NCBI RefSeq assembly: GCF_002933465.1 | Contig: NZ_PSZE01000027.1 | Location: 29,202 to 93,201 of the forward strand | From: Nocardia nova | GTDB taxonomy: Bacteria; Actinomycetota; Actinomycetes; Mycobacteriales; Mycobacteriaceae | Direction of reading: 5' to 3' | Length of the DNA: 64,000 nucleotides | Shown here: positions 51,283 through 61,200 of the stretch, one piece after another | How the letters are laid out: every line of letters begins with the position of its first letter | Position numbering within the stretch: the stretch's first letter is position 1 | Translations under genes and position numbers: made by a program | The notes under the pieces: generated by a model | What the model saw: only the letters and a program-made list of their open reading frames with translations | Databases searched by the model: none | What the model was told of the DNA's origin: nothing

Positions 51283-52439
51283 CCACGCTGCTGTTCGACG
51301 CCGGACCGTACTCGCTGGGCCAGACCACCACCAGCGGCATCGGATTGCGGGTCGCCGAACTCTCCGCCGCCCTGGCCCACGATTTTTCCGTTTACGTCTA
51401 CAGTCCCGCCACCGAAGTGCACGAACCGATCGACGTCGGCGACGCCGAACTGGTCACCGATGAAGCCGACTGGCCGGGCCTGCTCACCGACACGGATGCG
51501 GTGTTCTTCTTCGACATGCCCGACCCCCGTCGCATCGAACAGGCCCGCCGCGAGGGCGCGCTGATCGTGTCGGAGAACGCGCCGCCGATCGAGCAACTGG
51601 AATATCCCCGATTCCGACCCGGCGGCGTCTTTGACACCGACACCTATCGCGAGCTCGTGGACACCTACCGATTCCAGCTGACGCACAGCGACCTGTTCAT
51701 CGCCCGCTCTCATGTCGAGCGGACGACTCTGATCGCGAACCTGGCCGGCTATGGTCTGCTGACCCCGCAGGACCTGGCCCGATCACGACAGCTCGACCAC
51801 CGCATCACCACGATCCCGATCGGCTACAGCACCACGACCTCGCCCCGCGCCACGGCCCGTATTCCAGGCGCGACCGGGCAGGGCCGCGGTGAGGTGCTGT
51901 GGACCGGTGGGCTGTGGACGTTCATGGACCCGGTCGCGGCGGTGCGCGCAGTCGCGCGGGCCCGCGCCGGTGGTGTCGACGTTGGATTGCGGTTCCTGCA
52001 TGCCGCGCCCCACCCCGACACCGACGCGGTACACGCCGAAGTCACCAGGACCGCATACGACCTCGGAATCGACGATCACGTGGTGCTTCACACCGATCCG
52101 GTGCGCCACGATGACCGCGATCGCTACCTGCGTCATGCCGCCGGGCTGATCTGCCTGGCACGTCCCGGGATCGAGAACCAGACCTGTGTGCGGCTGCGGG
52201 CCCGCGATTCGCGCCTGTATGGGCTGACGCTGCTGGTCGATCCATTCGGCGCCACCGCCACCGAACTGGCCGCCGATGGCCTGGCCGTCGCCGTCGACCC
52301 CGCCGACACCGACACGATCGCAAGCTACCTCGCGGTGCTGGTATCGGACCGGCCACCGCGCCCGGCGACGCCGCAGGAATGGGCCTACGAGCACACCGCC
52401 GAACCGCTCGTCGCGCAACTGCGGCAACGACTGAACTAA
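51279..52439 (+). CDS. GT4-like glycosyltransferase
   Basis: 386 residues. Two Rossmann-like halves: LLFDAGPYSLGQTTTSGIGLRVAELSAAL at the N-terminus and VLWTGGLWTFMDPVAAVRAVARA for the donor side, with YGLTLLVDPFGATATELAADG near the expected EX7E region. No signal or membrane segment. Likely transfers an activated sugar made by the neighbouring nucleotidyltransferase. Confidence 0.7.
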   Translation: MTTLLFDAGPYSLGQTTTSGIGLRVAELSAALAHDFSVYVYSPATEVHEPIDVGDAELVTDEADWPGLLTDTDAVFFFDMPDPRRIEQARREGALIVSENAPPIEQLEYPRFRPGGVFDTDTYRELVDTYRFQLTHSDLFIARSHVERTTLIANLAGYGLLTPQDLARSRQLDHRITTIPIGYSTTTSPRATARIPGATGQGRGEVLWTGGLWTFMDPVAAVRAVARARAGGVDVGLRFLHAAPHPDTDAVHAEVTRTAYDLGIDDHVVLHTDPVRHDDRDRYLRHAAGLICLARPGIENQTCVRLRARDSRLYGLTLLVDPFGATATELAADGLAVAVDPADTDTIASYLAVLVSDRPPRPATPQEWAYEHTAEPLVAQLRQRLN

Positions 52440-52462
52440 CTTCAGAGACAGGGGATTTCGTC

Positions 52463-53752
52463 ATGCCAGCACGCTGGAACGGCTGGACTACCGCCAGCAC
52501 CGCGGCCAACTCACGCCGCGACCTGCAACACCAACAACTCGTGCGTGGCTCAGGCTGCGAGCTCTGGGACCTTCACGGCCGCTGCTACCTCGACGGTGTC
52601 GCCGGCGCCGCCAATACTCCGTTCGGTCACGCACACCCACGCATTACCGAGGCGGTCACCGCGCATCTGCGGCAACTGGCACACGTCGATGAAACCCTCG
52701 CCGCGCAACAGCCCGCCGAAGAACTCATCGACGCCCTGGCCGACCTCACCGGCCTCGACGATTTCGTGTTCGTCAATTCCGGATCCGAAGCGATCGAGGC
52801 CGCCATCCGCATCGCCATGGACTACTGGTGCCACCGCGGCCAACCCCACCGCGACACCATCATCGCCTTCGCCCGCGGCTACCACGGCTGCACCGCGCTG
52901 GCCGCCGCGCTGTCCGGCCTACCGATCCTGCACACCGAGTGGGCGCCCGCACCGCGAATCCAGCACGTGGAACTCACCACCGAAAACCACCCCGACCAAC
53001 CCGGCGCAGCCACGGCACTCGCCGACGCATTCGCAGCGGCGATCACCGCCGCCGGCCCACAGCGGGTGGCGGCGGTGATCGTGGAGCCGTTCCTCAACGT
53101 CGGTGGCGCAATCGTCCTACCCGACGGATCTCTCAACGAATTGCGCACAGTCACAAGCAGTTTCGACACCCTTATGATCGTGGACGAAGTGTTCACCGGA
53201 TTCGGTCGCAGCGGCTCGGCGGCGTTCGCCATCAACGCGATGCCCACCCCGCCCGACATTCTGGCCATCAGCAAGGGCATGACCAACGGCGTCGTCCCGA
53301 TGGGCGCCACGTGCCTGCGACGCAGCATCCGCGACGAATTCGGCGACGCCCTACTGCGCTACGGGCACACCACCTCCGGCCACGGCCTCGCCTGCGCTGC
53401 CGCGCTGGCCACCATCGACCTGTTGCGCACCGACGGCCTCGCACATGCCGCCGCCACCGCTGACTGGTTCGCCACCAACTTCCGACAGTGCCTGCGCGCG
53501 TCCGGAATCGTCGATCTGCGCACGTACGGGGCCGTGGGTGTCGCCGAATGTGACACCGTCGAGCGAGCCGTGGCGATCGCCGCGGACGCACGCCGAGGGT
53601 CCAGCGGCGGCTTGATCGTCGGCTGCAAACAGAACGCACTCATGCTCACCCCCGCGCTCAACGCCACACCCCAGCAGCTCGCCAGGATGGCCGCGGAACT
53701 GAATCTCGCGATCGCGAACGTCGAAATCTACGGCAGGAGCGTGCACGCATGA
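52463..53752 (+). CDS. Class III PLP aminotransferase
   Basis: 429 residues from the ATG at 52463 (GGGGA upstream). VNSGSEAIEAAIRIA (105-119), FARGYHGCTALAAALSG, IVEPFLNVGG, MIVDEVFTGFGRSGS (D241) and ISKGMTNGVVPMGA with PLP lysine K271. Resembles glutamate-1-semialdehyde aminomutase and amino-sugar or omega-amino acid aminotransferases. Introduces or moves an amino group in the product. Confidence 0.88.
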   Translation: MPARWNGWTTASTAANSRRDLQHQQLVRGSGCELWDLHGRCYLDGVAGAANTPFGHAHPRITEAVTAHLRQLAHVDETLAAQQPAEELIDALADLTGLDDFVFVNSGSEAIEAAIRIAMDYWCHRGQPHRDTIIAFARGYHGCTALAAALSGLPILHTEWAPAPRIQHVELTTENHPDQPGAATALADAFAAAITAAGPQRVAAVIVEPFLNVGGAIVLPDGSLNELRTVTSSFDTLMIVDEVFTGFGRSGSAAFAINAMPTPPDILAISKGMTNGVVPMGATCLRRSIRDEFGDALLRYGHTTSGHGLACAAALATIDLLRTDGLAHAAATADWFATNFRQCLRASGIVDLRTYGAVGVAECDTVERAVAIAADARRGSSGGLIVGCKQNALMLTPALNATPQQLARMAAELNLAIANVEIYGRSVHA

Positions 53753-55029
53753 CGACTCTCCCCACCGGCCTACCAGCGCTACCACCCGCACCGGCACGCG
53801 CGGCCGACGACTTCGAGTACATCCCGTGGTGGACCACCGCGACAATGGCCAGCGTCCTGAACGACATCGACACCGCCACGTGGTGCCTGCTGTGCGATCT
53901 TGCCTCCGGCACCGCCGACATCGCTGCGCGCGGGCCGCGCACCTCCGCAGCCACGGTAGCGGCCGTCATGGAAGCCCTGTGGACGCGACAACCGATCCGC
54001 CACACCACCGCTCCGAGCCACCGACACATCCCGGAGCGCTTCACCACCCTGACCGCTGCGGACCCCGACCTCGGCACGTGTGGACGCGTGGCTGCCGCCT
54101 GGTGCGTGGCGAGGCTGGCCGTCTACGCCCGCCACCTTCCCCACACCGGTGGCGGGTGCCGCCACCACCAGCTCGCCGATGCAGCCGCCACCGCGCAGCA
54201 GATCCTCGCCTCCGACGAGGGCAGCTGGCTCTACACCGCGCCGTTGGCTGCCCGCTACGACCACGACCGGCCTTTCGCCGCACCGGAATTCACCGCCGCG
54301 ATCACCACGATCGCCCGCAGTCGGCTGGCCGGGCGCGACACCATCGAGTACGGAGCCGGAACCGGCGCCATCACCCGCATCGCCGCACCGCATACTCGCA
54401 GCCTCGTCGCCATCGAACCCGCCATCGGCATGCGAGCAGTCCTACAACAGCACACCGGCAACCTCGATCAGGTGCGGGTCCGCGAGGAGGACTGCATGAG
54501 CGTGGGCCTGCCAGATGCCTGCGCCGATGTGGTATTCGAACATGCCGCACTCTGTTTCGTCGACGAACCGCTGTTCGCCGTCGCCGAGGCCGCGCGGCTG
54601 CTTCGCCCCGGCGGCTCGCTTATCCGGATCATCTCCACCACCGATCAACCCGAACCGGTCACCGCCTTCGACGCGGCCTTTCACGCGCAGCTGCGCCTGC
54701 TCGGCCACCAGCCGGGCCGCATCGTCAGCTCTGGCAACGATCCCCGCATCACCGACTGGCTCTCGGCCGCCGGGATCGACACCGAGATCGACGCCATCGC
54801 CACGTGGAACAGCCAACAGCCCCTGCACCGCCACATCGCCCCATTGCTCCACGGCAGCTACCCCTACCTGGCCGCGATTCCCGACGACGACCGGCGCCGC
54901 GCCATCGACGGCGCACTGACCGCGACCCGCTTGAACCCGGACACCCTCATCGACAGCGCGCACAAGGTGAAAACCGCGTCCACACCGCTGGACAGCACAT
55001 CCCTTCTCCGAGATGGGGCCCGGCGATGA
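53749..55029 (+). CDS. SAM-dependent methyltransferase with long N-terminal extension
   Basis: 426 residues. A class I methyltransferase domain spans about 180-340: motif I IEYGAGTGAITRIA (199-212), VAIEPAIGM, a motif IV-like FEHAALCFV and RLLRPGGSLIRI. The first ~175 residues, rich in Cys/His (CRHHQLADA), are unrecognised. The last ~80 residues are also helical. Methyl acceptor unknown. ATGA overlaps on both sides. Confidence 0.75.
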   Translation: MTTLPTGLPALPPAPARAADDFEYIPWWTTATMASVLNDIDTATWCLLCDLASGTADIAARGPRTSAATVAAVMEALWTRQPIRHTTAPSHRHIPERFTTLTAADPDLGTCGRVAAAWCVARLAVYARHLPHTGGGCRHHQLADAAATAQQILASDEGSWLYTAPLAARYDHDRPFAAPEFTAAITTIARSRLAGRDTIEYGAGTGAITRIAAPHTRSLVAIEPAIGMRAVLQQHTGNLDQVRVREEDCMSVGLPDACADVVFEHAALCFVDEPLFAVAEAARLLRPGGSLIRIISTTDQPEPVTAFDAAFHAQLRLLGHQPGRIVSSGNDPRITDWLSAAGIDTEIDAIATWNSQQPLHRHIAPLLHGSYPYLAAIPDDDRRRAIDGALTATRLNPDTLIDSAHKVKTASTPLDSTSLLRDGARR

Positions 55030-56153
55030 TGACCATCCTCGCCGCCTACGCCCCCGGACCCGGCCACTGCAATACCCTGCTGCCGCTCGTGGAAGACCTC
55101 GCCGCCCAATCGGATTGCCGCGTGTACCTATGCGGCAGTCAGGAAGTCGCCGCATTCACCGGCATCGGTTCGCTGGACGCCCAGCATCAGCCGGCCGGGT
55201 TCGAAAGCTATCTACGGAGCAGTTCGAGTATCTCCGGTGACGAGATCATTCGCCGGATGGGCCAGCGCAGTCGCCGTGACATCGAACGTCTGATCACCGA
55301 ACTACACCCCGATCTGATCGTGTGCGACACCTCCGAGCGCGGAGCGGTGGTGGCAGCCGTCGACCACGGTGTGCCGTTTTTGCGGGTGGTGTCGTGTGCG
55401 GACGCCGCCACCCCAAACGGTAGTGCCGAAGAAGCGCGCCGACGGACACTGGTCCGCGGCTACGACGCCGACGACCTACGATCGCCCCTGAATCTGGGAA
55501 CAGTCGCGTTCGGGCCGCGCTGGTTCTTCAGCGGGAGCGAACCACCACAGGAGAATCTGCGCTGCTACCGATACCGGTCGCGAACAGCGGCCGAAGCAAT
55601 ACACGGATACTCGCGGCGGCAGCGACCTCGCGCGCTGATCAGCTTCGGCACCTTCATCACCGAGCCGCCGATAGAAGTGCTCGGTAAGGCCCTGATGGGT
55701 CTGATCGATGCCGGTATCAAATCGCTGAGGGTGAAAATCCGGAAAACTTCGAAACGAGTCATTCTTCGCGGCTGGTCCGAATACCTCAGTGCCCGAACAG
55801 GAGTCAATATCTCGGTGACGGCTGAGTTGGATTTGCTCCACCATTTGCCCCATGCTGACTTACTGCTGTGTCACGGCAGCGCCACATCGACTCTCGAAGC
55901 GCTACATCGGGCCGTCGTCCCGATAATCGCTCCAGCCCACAATGACACGTTGTTCGTCGCTCGCCGCTGTATCGATGCCGATGCCGGTGTAGTTATCGAC
56001 CCGACAGGCAACTGCATCCGCAAACAAGTCCACGCAGCCGCTACCGCGGCACTGCACTCACCGCAGATCACTGCCGGTATGCAATCGTTCGCGGCCGCCA
56101 ACAGCGCATTACCACCGATCGCCGTCCTGGTCGACCAACTGGTACGCCACTAA
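55026..56153 (+). CDS. GT1/UGT-like glycosyltransferase
   Basis: 375 residues from the ATG overlapping the previous stop. APGPGHCNTLLPLVEDLA at the N-terminus and LLLCHGSATSTLEALHRAVVPIIAPAHNDTLFVARR (about 282-317) are typical of GT1 enzymes and MurG. The second contains the donor-binding HG-x(3)-T-x(2)-E pattern, and ALISFGTF precedes it. Last gene of the 11-gene operon. A second sugar transfer, or export-linked glycosylation as in macrolide resistance, are both possible. Confidence 0.75.
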   Translation: MMTILAAYAPGPGHCNTLLPLVEDLAAQSDCRVYLCGSQEVAAFTGIGSLDAQHQPAGFESYLRSSSSISGDEIIRRMGQRSRRDIERLITELHPDLIVCDTSERGAVVAAVDHGVPFLRVVSCADAATPNGSAEEARRRTLVRGYDADDLRSPLNLGTVAFGPRWFFSGSEPPQENLRCYRYRSRTAAEAIHGYSRRQRPRALISFGTFITEPPIEVLGKALMGLIDAGIKSLRVKIRKTSKRVILRGWSEYLSARTGVNISVTAELDLLHHLPHADLLLCHGSATSTLEALHRAVVPIIAPAHNDTLFVARRCIDADAGVVIDPTGNCIRKQVHAAATAALHSPQITAGMQSFAAANSALPPIAVLVDQLVRH

Positions 56154-56570
56154 ATGGCCACGCGAAGGAGACGGACAAACGTGCACGACGAAGGGAATGA
56201 CCCCATCCCAGGACTGCGGACCACGCCGAGACGGGATACTACTGTCCGGCCGACTGGTGTACATCGCTCACACGGTGCATGCGGCACCGCTTCGGCCGGA
56301 TGCAGGTCGACGGTGAAGCCCCAGCGGATCGTGACGTGCTCGACAACGGGATCGCGGTCAGAATTCCGGGTCGGTCCTCGCTGCGGTGACGCATCGACCG
56401 GCAGCCTCACAACGATCCGAACTCCCCGGTGGACGAGCTGGGTATGCGTTTTACGGGCCGGCGCTGGTAGCTTCGTCGTTCTGACGCGAGGTGCCCTCGT
56501 TGAGTGTGGCTGCGGATGAACCTGAGAGCCACCGATATGAGCGGTCACGACATTTGCAGGGGAAGCAGTG
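56154..56570 (+). other. 417-base stretch without a confident gene
   Basis: Several short open frames on both strands, none dominant. GAAGGAG (56164-56170) is followed by a GTG at 56180, and another plus frame has MQVDGEAPADRDVLDNGIAV ending at about 56385. Together they look like a frameshifted or decayed small gene. Contains the leader of the next gene. Confidence 0.4.
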
Positions 56571-57056
56571 ATGACTGACGACCGAAGCCAGCTGGGATTC
56601 GAGATCGAATTCGACGGCCAGACGCAGGCGTGGCTGGAGTGGAGCAACCCAGACCGCATGGAATCGGCGATCCGTGCGTTTCTGACTGAGACCGTCGCGG
56701 GTATCGCGGACTACTCGGATCCTTGGTGGCAGCCACCGCTGTCTACTCGCATCATCGAAACATCTCGCGTGCTCTTCGCGAGCTGGGAAGGCTTCATCGC
56801 GCCCGAAAACCACTCCAAGGCAGACCAATTCATCCGGTTCGTGGGCGAATGCATTCGTCATCAACATCCGGGGATGGTGTGGACCACCAGCAAGCTCACC
56901 TACAACCCGCTGTATGCGGACTACGGTTTCCGTCCAGCGGTGCATTTCGTGGACGGGCATCGCGAAGAGCCGGTGAGCATGGTCGAGACGCTGTTTCGGA
57001 TCGAGAGCGCCGAGCACTTGGACTACGCCATCCGCGAAGCAGGCACACCCGCCTAA
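56571..57056 (+). CDS. Unknown 161-residue protein
   Basis: ATG at 56571 with GGGGAAG six bases upstream. Soluble, acidic, Trp-rich (WLEWSNPDRMES, DYSDPWWQPPL, SWEGFIAPEN), with no recognised motif. It precedes the nuclease-like gene by 36 bases. Size and acidity would suit an immunity or accessory protein, which is only a guess. Confidence 0.5.
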   Translation: MTDDRSQLGFEIEFDGQTQAWLEWSNPDRMESAIRAFLTETVAGIADYSDPWWQPPLSTRIIETSRVLFASWEGFIAPENHSKADQFIRFVGECIRHQHPGMVWTTSKLTYNPLYADYGFRPAVHFVDGHREEPVSMVETLFRIESAEHLDYAIREAGTPA

Positions 57057-57092
57057 CGGGTCACCAAGCGCCGGGGAAACGCTTGATGTCGC

Positions 57093-58073
57093 ATGAGTGA
57101 CCGGCCAGATGGTTACGACGCGCTTCGCAACGGGATGTCGTCGCACGAGCGAGGCCGCTATTTCGAAATCGGCCGGGCGTATCTCGAGAAGGAGACCCGC
57201 GAGGCCGGGTGGCGACAGCAGGTTCCGCTCGGCAGCGAAGGGCGGATCCTGGATTCAGCCCAGGTCAATCCCCGCACCGGCAAGGTCGACAAGAGCCGCG
57301 AACGGAAATCGGGTCGCGTTGAAGGCCGTGAAGCGGTCCGGCAGATCGAAAAGGAAATCGACGCTCTGCGAGAAGGCAGCCTCATCAGTAGCCGCTGGGA
57401 GACGGTAGAAGGCGAGACGATCTCACGCGATGTCCAGGTCATGCTGAACCTGGCCACACGCGAGTTCCCTGACAGGTTCGAACATCGCATCGTCTCGCGT
57501 GAGGATGCGCGGCTGGCGATCCTGGAAGGCCAACGCATCGCGCGGGCGCGGCAGCTGGAGTTGCCCGGCCTGTCTGGCGACCGTCTGAAGCAACGCCAAC
57601 AAGAACGGGAGGCCCGGCAGCGATCGCAACGGGAAGCTGACCGCGCGCGGAAGTCGCGAGAACAGCGGGCTCGCACGCGCGGTGAGCGACTGGCCACGAT
57701 CTACGGGCGGTTCCGCGACGGCGCCGAGCGAGGATTCGACGCGATCACACAAGCACACCATCGCGGCGCCCGGCTCGCCTACGTGCTCGAGCGTTTCCGT
57801 GCTATGACCGAGCGTGCGCGGGCCGAGGCTGAACGACGTACAGCAGCCGAGCGTGAAGCCCGACGCCTACGTGAGCAGCGCGAAGCGAGGGAACGCTTTC
57901 TGGAACGGCTGCCCGATGATGTCGCGGACAAGCTACGGCGTTCGTTTCCCGCGCCAGGTGAGGACTCGCGGCACCGCGGCATCGAACCCCGCAGCGGTTC
58001 CACCCGCGCGGGCCGGGAAGCTCGCGCGCGGGCTCTGGAAAAAGAACGAGGACGAGAAGGACGCTCCCGCTGA
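57093..58073 (+). CDS. PD-(D/E)xK-like nuclease domain with basic coiled coil
   Basis: 326 residues. Residues about 15-95: HERGRYFEIGRAYLEKETREAGW, then D54 in RILDSAQVNP, E70-R-K72 in SRERKSGRV, and Q84 in AVRQIEKEI. This is the D...ExK...Q layout of PD-(D/E)xK nucleases. Residues about 150-300 are Arg/Glu-rich and helical. Nearest large gene to the convergent relaxase, so it may work on transferred DNA or in mobile-element competition. Activity is inferred only from motif layout. Confidence 0.55.
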   Translation: MSDRPDGYDALRNGMSSHERGRYFEIGRAYLEKETREAGWRQQVPLGSEGRILDSAQVNPRTGKVDKSRERKSGRVEGREAVRQIEKEIDALREGSLISSRWETVEGETISRDVQVMLNLATREFPDRFEHRIVSREDARLAILEGQRIARARQLELPGLSGDRLKQRQQEREARQRSQREADRARKSREQRARTRGERLATIYGRFRDGAERGFDAITQAHHRGARLAYVLERFRAMTERARAEAERRTAAEREARRLREQREARERFLERLPDDVADKLRRSFPAPGEDSRHRGIEPRSGSTRAGREARARALEKERGREGRSR

Positions 58074-58080
58074 ACCGATG

Positions 58081-58105
58081 GAGATCCGAGCCGAGCGTGG
58101 ATCTC
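58081..58105 (+). terminator. Hairpin just after the nuclease-like gene
   Basis: GAGATCC (58081-58087) and GGATCTC (58099-58105), 7-base perfect arms, 11-base loop, 8 bases after the stop. It sits between convergent genes. No T-run, so function as a terminator is tentative. Confidence 0.4.
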
Positions 58106-58145
58106 TATCGCAGCTGGAATGCATGCTGCATGCCTGGGCGACGGA

Positions 58146-58185
58146 CCGAGAGCGGTGTGGGTCCGCGCCTGCGGCCAGCTCTCGG
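58146..58185 (-). terminator. Second hairpin between convergent genes
   Basis: CCGAGAGC (58146-58153) and GCTCTCGG (58178-58185), perfect 8-base arms, 24-base loop, about 95 bases beyond the relaxase stop. With the hairpin at 58081 it may terminate both converging transcripts. Confidence 0.35.
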
Positions 58186-58280
58186 CTCGGCCGCGTGTAG
58201 CGAAGATGCACTTCCTGGTCACTCGGATTCGAGGCGCCAGCGGTGCTGGGGTCGGGCAGCTGGGATCGTCGGATGTTGCT

Positions 58281-61200
58281 CTAGAGCTCAGGGCCGTCGG
58301 TTCCGGCAGCTGCGCTGGTGTCCAGGCCGGTGTGTTGGAGGGCAGACCAGCGATCGACTTCGTCTTCGCGGTTGGCGCGCTGGGCCTGTTCGGTGGTGGT
58401 TTGTTCGGGCGTAAGGTGGGCGCGGCGTATGCGTTCGGCGTGGAGTTCGGTGAGTTCTTCTTCCAGCCAGCCGATATCGATCGGGTCGCCTGCGTGGGTG
58501 GTACTGGGTGCTGGGCCGTAGATGGTGGCCTCGTCGTCGGCGAGTTGAATGCGGAGTTCGAGGGTGCCGATCGCTTGGACGAGTTCGGTATCGGTGAGCA
58601 TGTGAGTGAGGTTGGACGGATCGAACCCACTGTCGCCGGCGAGATCTTGCGATGAATTGTTCTGGCTGGCCGGGGTTTCGGTTGTCAGGAGTGCGTCTGC
58701 GAAGGCTTCGATGGTCGCGCGGTCGGCTGGGTTTCGTGTGTGGCGCCAGTCTTTCCGCAGTAGTGCTAGTGCCGCGGTGGGTGGGTGCCGGTCGGTGATG
58801 AATGTGCAGCGGGCGGCGACCTGATCGGCGGGGTGGTGGTCGGGGATGCCGGGTTGGTTGTTGTCGCGGCAGGTGCTGCAGAGTCCGTCGTCGCAGTGGT
58901 GTTGCTGGGTGTCGGTGCGGGCGCGTTCGAGTCCGCAGGCGAGGCAGGGGAGTTCGTGGTGGTCGGGGACGGCGTAGCGGTCGTAGTCGACGGCGTGTCC
59001 GGTGCCGGCGAGGAAGCTGGTGGTGTCGGAGCGTTCTGGTGCTTCTTTGCCGGGGCGGTGGCGCGTGGTGCCGATTCCTTCGGGGACGGGTAGGTGGGTG
59101 GGGTCGGTGTCGAGGTCGGCGAAGGCTTGGTTGTAGGTGTCGAACGCGTCGCGGCCGGGGTCGGGGCGGGATGGACGCCGCCGTGTGGGATCCACGTATT
59201 CGCGGTGATCGCGTGCTGCGGTGCGCGGGTCGCGGCGGGGCCGCGGGTCGGTGGGTGGCTGGTGGAGGCGGGGGTCGGTGGCAGGGATTGCGGTGAGGAT
59301 GAATTCGCGGTGTTCGGGGTAGCGGTCGGCGGCCCAGCGGAGACGCGCGACCGCTACCGGGTAGGCGCGGGCGGTCAGGGTGGTGATGACGCGTTGGAGG
59401 ACGTCGCGTTCGGGGTTGTCGAGGTGGGCGGTGAGGCGGGTGAAGGCATGTCGGGCATCGTCGATCCTGCCGGAGGACACAAGGTCGCCGATCGCGTGAA
59501 CGATGTCGGCGGGCAACGGATCGACACTGTTGTGGTTTGGGCTGGTGTTGTGGGGCTCGGGTGGTGGTTGGGTCATGTCGGTCGTAATTCCGGTTGCGGT
59601 GTGGGGGTTTTCGGGTTCGGGTGCTGGGTGGGTGAGTATTTCGATGCGCCAGGCCAGTGCGGTGGCGAGTTGATCGGTGCGCGGTGGTGTCGTGTTGTCG
59701 TCGGTGGCGGCGAGGAGAAGTTCGTGGGCGGCGGCGAGCAGGTCGTGGGGTGTCCAGTCGGTGGGGGCGGTGTCGATGGCGGCGACCAGGCGCGGCCAGG
59801 CCGGGTCGTTTATGACGTGTTCGGCGGTGTCGGGGCCGAGGATGTGGTGCAGGTGCGGGGTCCAGTCGGGGCGCAGAAGGTGTCCGGTGGGGGTGGTGAG
59901 TGCGGCGGGGTCGAGGCGCAGGCGGGACCAGAGTGCGGCTGCGGGCATGTCGTCGGGGAGTGGACGCTGGGTGGCGGCGTCGGTGAGCAGCGTGTCGATG
60001 TCGAGTCCAGCCGCGGCTGCGGTGTCGAGGTGGGCGGCGAGCACGGGCCACCAGGGGTCGCGGGTGATGCGGGTGTCGAGGCGTTTGGCCAGGGGCTCCC
60101 AGGTGTGGGTGGCGGTGTGCAGGTCGGCGAGCGCATCGGTCACCCGTGTGTTCAGTCTGGTTTGATGGTCGCGTTCGCGGGTGGGGAAGCGGGCGGCCCC
60201 GGTGGGGCGCAGGTCGGTGTCGGGGACATGGTGGGCGGCGCGCCACACCGCCAGCTCGGCGATCAACTCCGGGTTGCCGAGAAGGGGCCGCGCCCAGACC
60301 GGCGCGGTGGCCGCGACCCAGGTGCGGGCGTCGGTGGTGATCTGGGTGGTGAGGTCGGCGACGATGCGTCGGCGTGCGTGGAGTTGGCTGGCGATGGCTG
60401 GGTCGGATAACCGGTGGGGCAGGCCGTGCAGCCAGGGCAGGGGTCCGGTTCCGGTGGAGTGGGCGCCGCTGGTGTCGAGGCGCCAATCCAGTACGGCGGC
60501 CGGGTCTATCGCGGTGTCGAGTTCGCGGTGATCGATGGCCTGGCGTAGGGCGGTGGCGGGATCGTGGCCGGCGAGGGCGAGGATGGCCAGGTGATGGCGC
60601 AGGGTGGGGTAGGCAGGGGCGTCGGTGAGGCCGGGCAGCAGCGTTTCGGCGTCGTGGTCGAGCTGGGCGAGGGCGTCGGGGCCCAGGGCGTGTTCGGTGG
60701 CGACGCCGACAGCATCGAGGTAGACGTCGCCGGCGCGGCCGAGCCGGCGATAGGGGTCGAGGGCGTCGCGTAGGGCGGTGTGGGCGCTGGTGTGGGTGGC
60801 CTCGCGGGCGAGGATGTGTTGCAGGACTTCGACGGCGGTGCGGGGCAGGATGGCGGGCTCGGTCCAGAACGACAGCTCGCTGGCATCGACGGTGGTCGGG
60901 ACGTAGAGGTGGTTGGCGTGGATTCCGCGGGTGACGGCGACGTAGAGCTGGTTGCGGGACTCGCTGCCGGTGAGCACGGTGTGGCAGGTGTCGGCGGTGG
61001 TTCCTTGCGCGGAATCGATCGTCATCGCATAGCCCAGCCGGACATGGAGGCCGACGTATTCGGGTGGCAGAACGGTGGCGGCGCCCGGTTTTGCGCCGGG
61101 GCGTAGGTGGGTGACAGTGAGGCTGCCGTCGGGGTGGACGGTGCCGATGCGCCACCGGTAACCGTTGCGCACCCAGTCGGTGTCACCGAGTCGCACGTGC

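Noticed and set aside
58288..61155. 955-codon minus-strand open frame within the relaxase
   Set aside because: Arg/Pro/His-rich out-of-phase reading of the relaxase gene.
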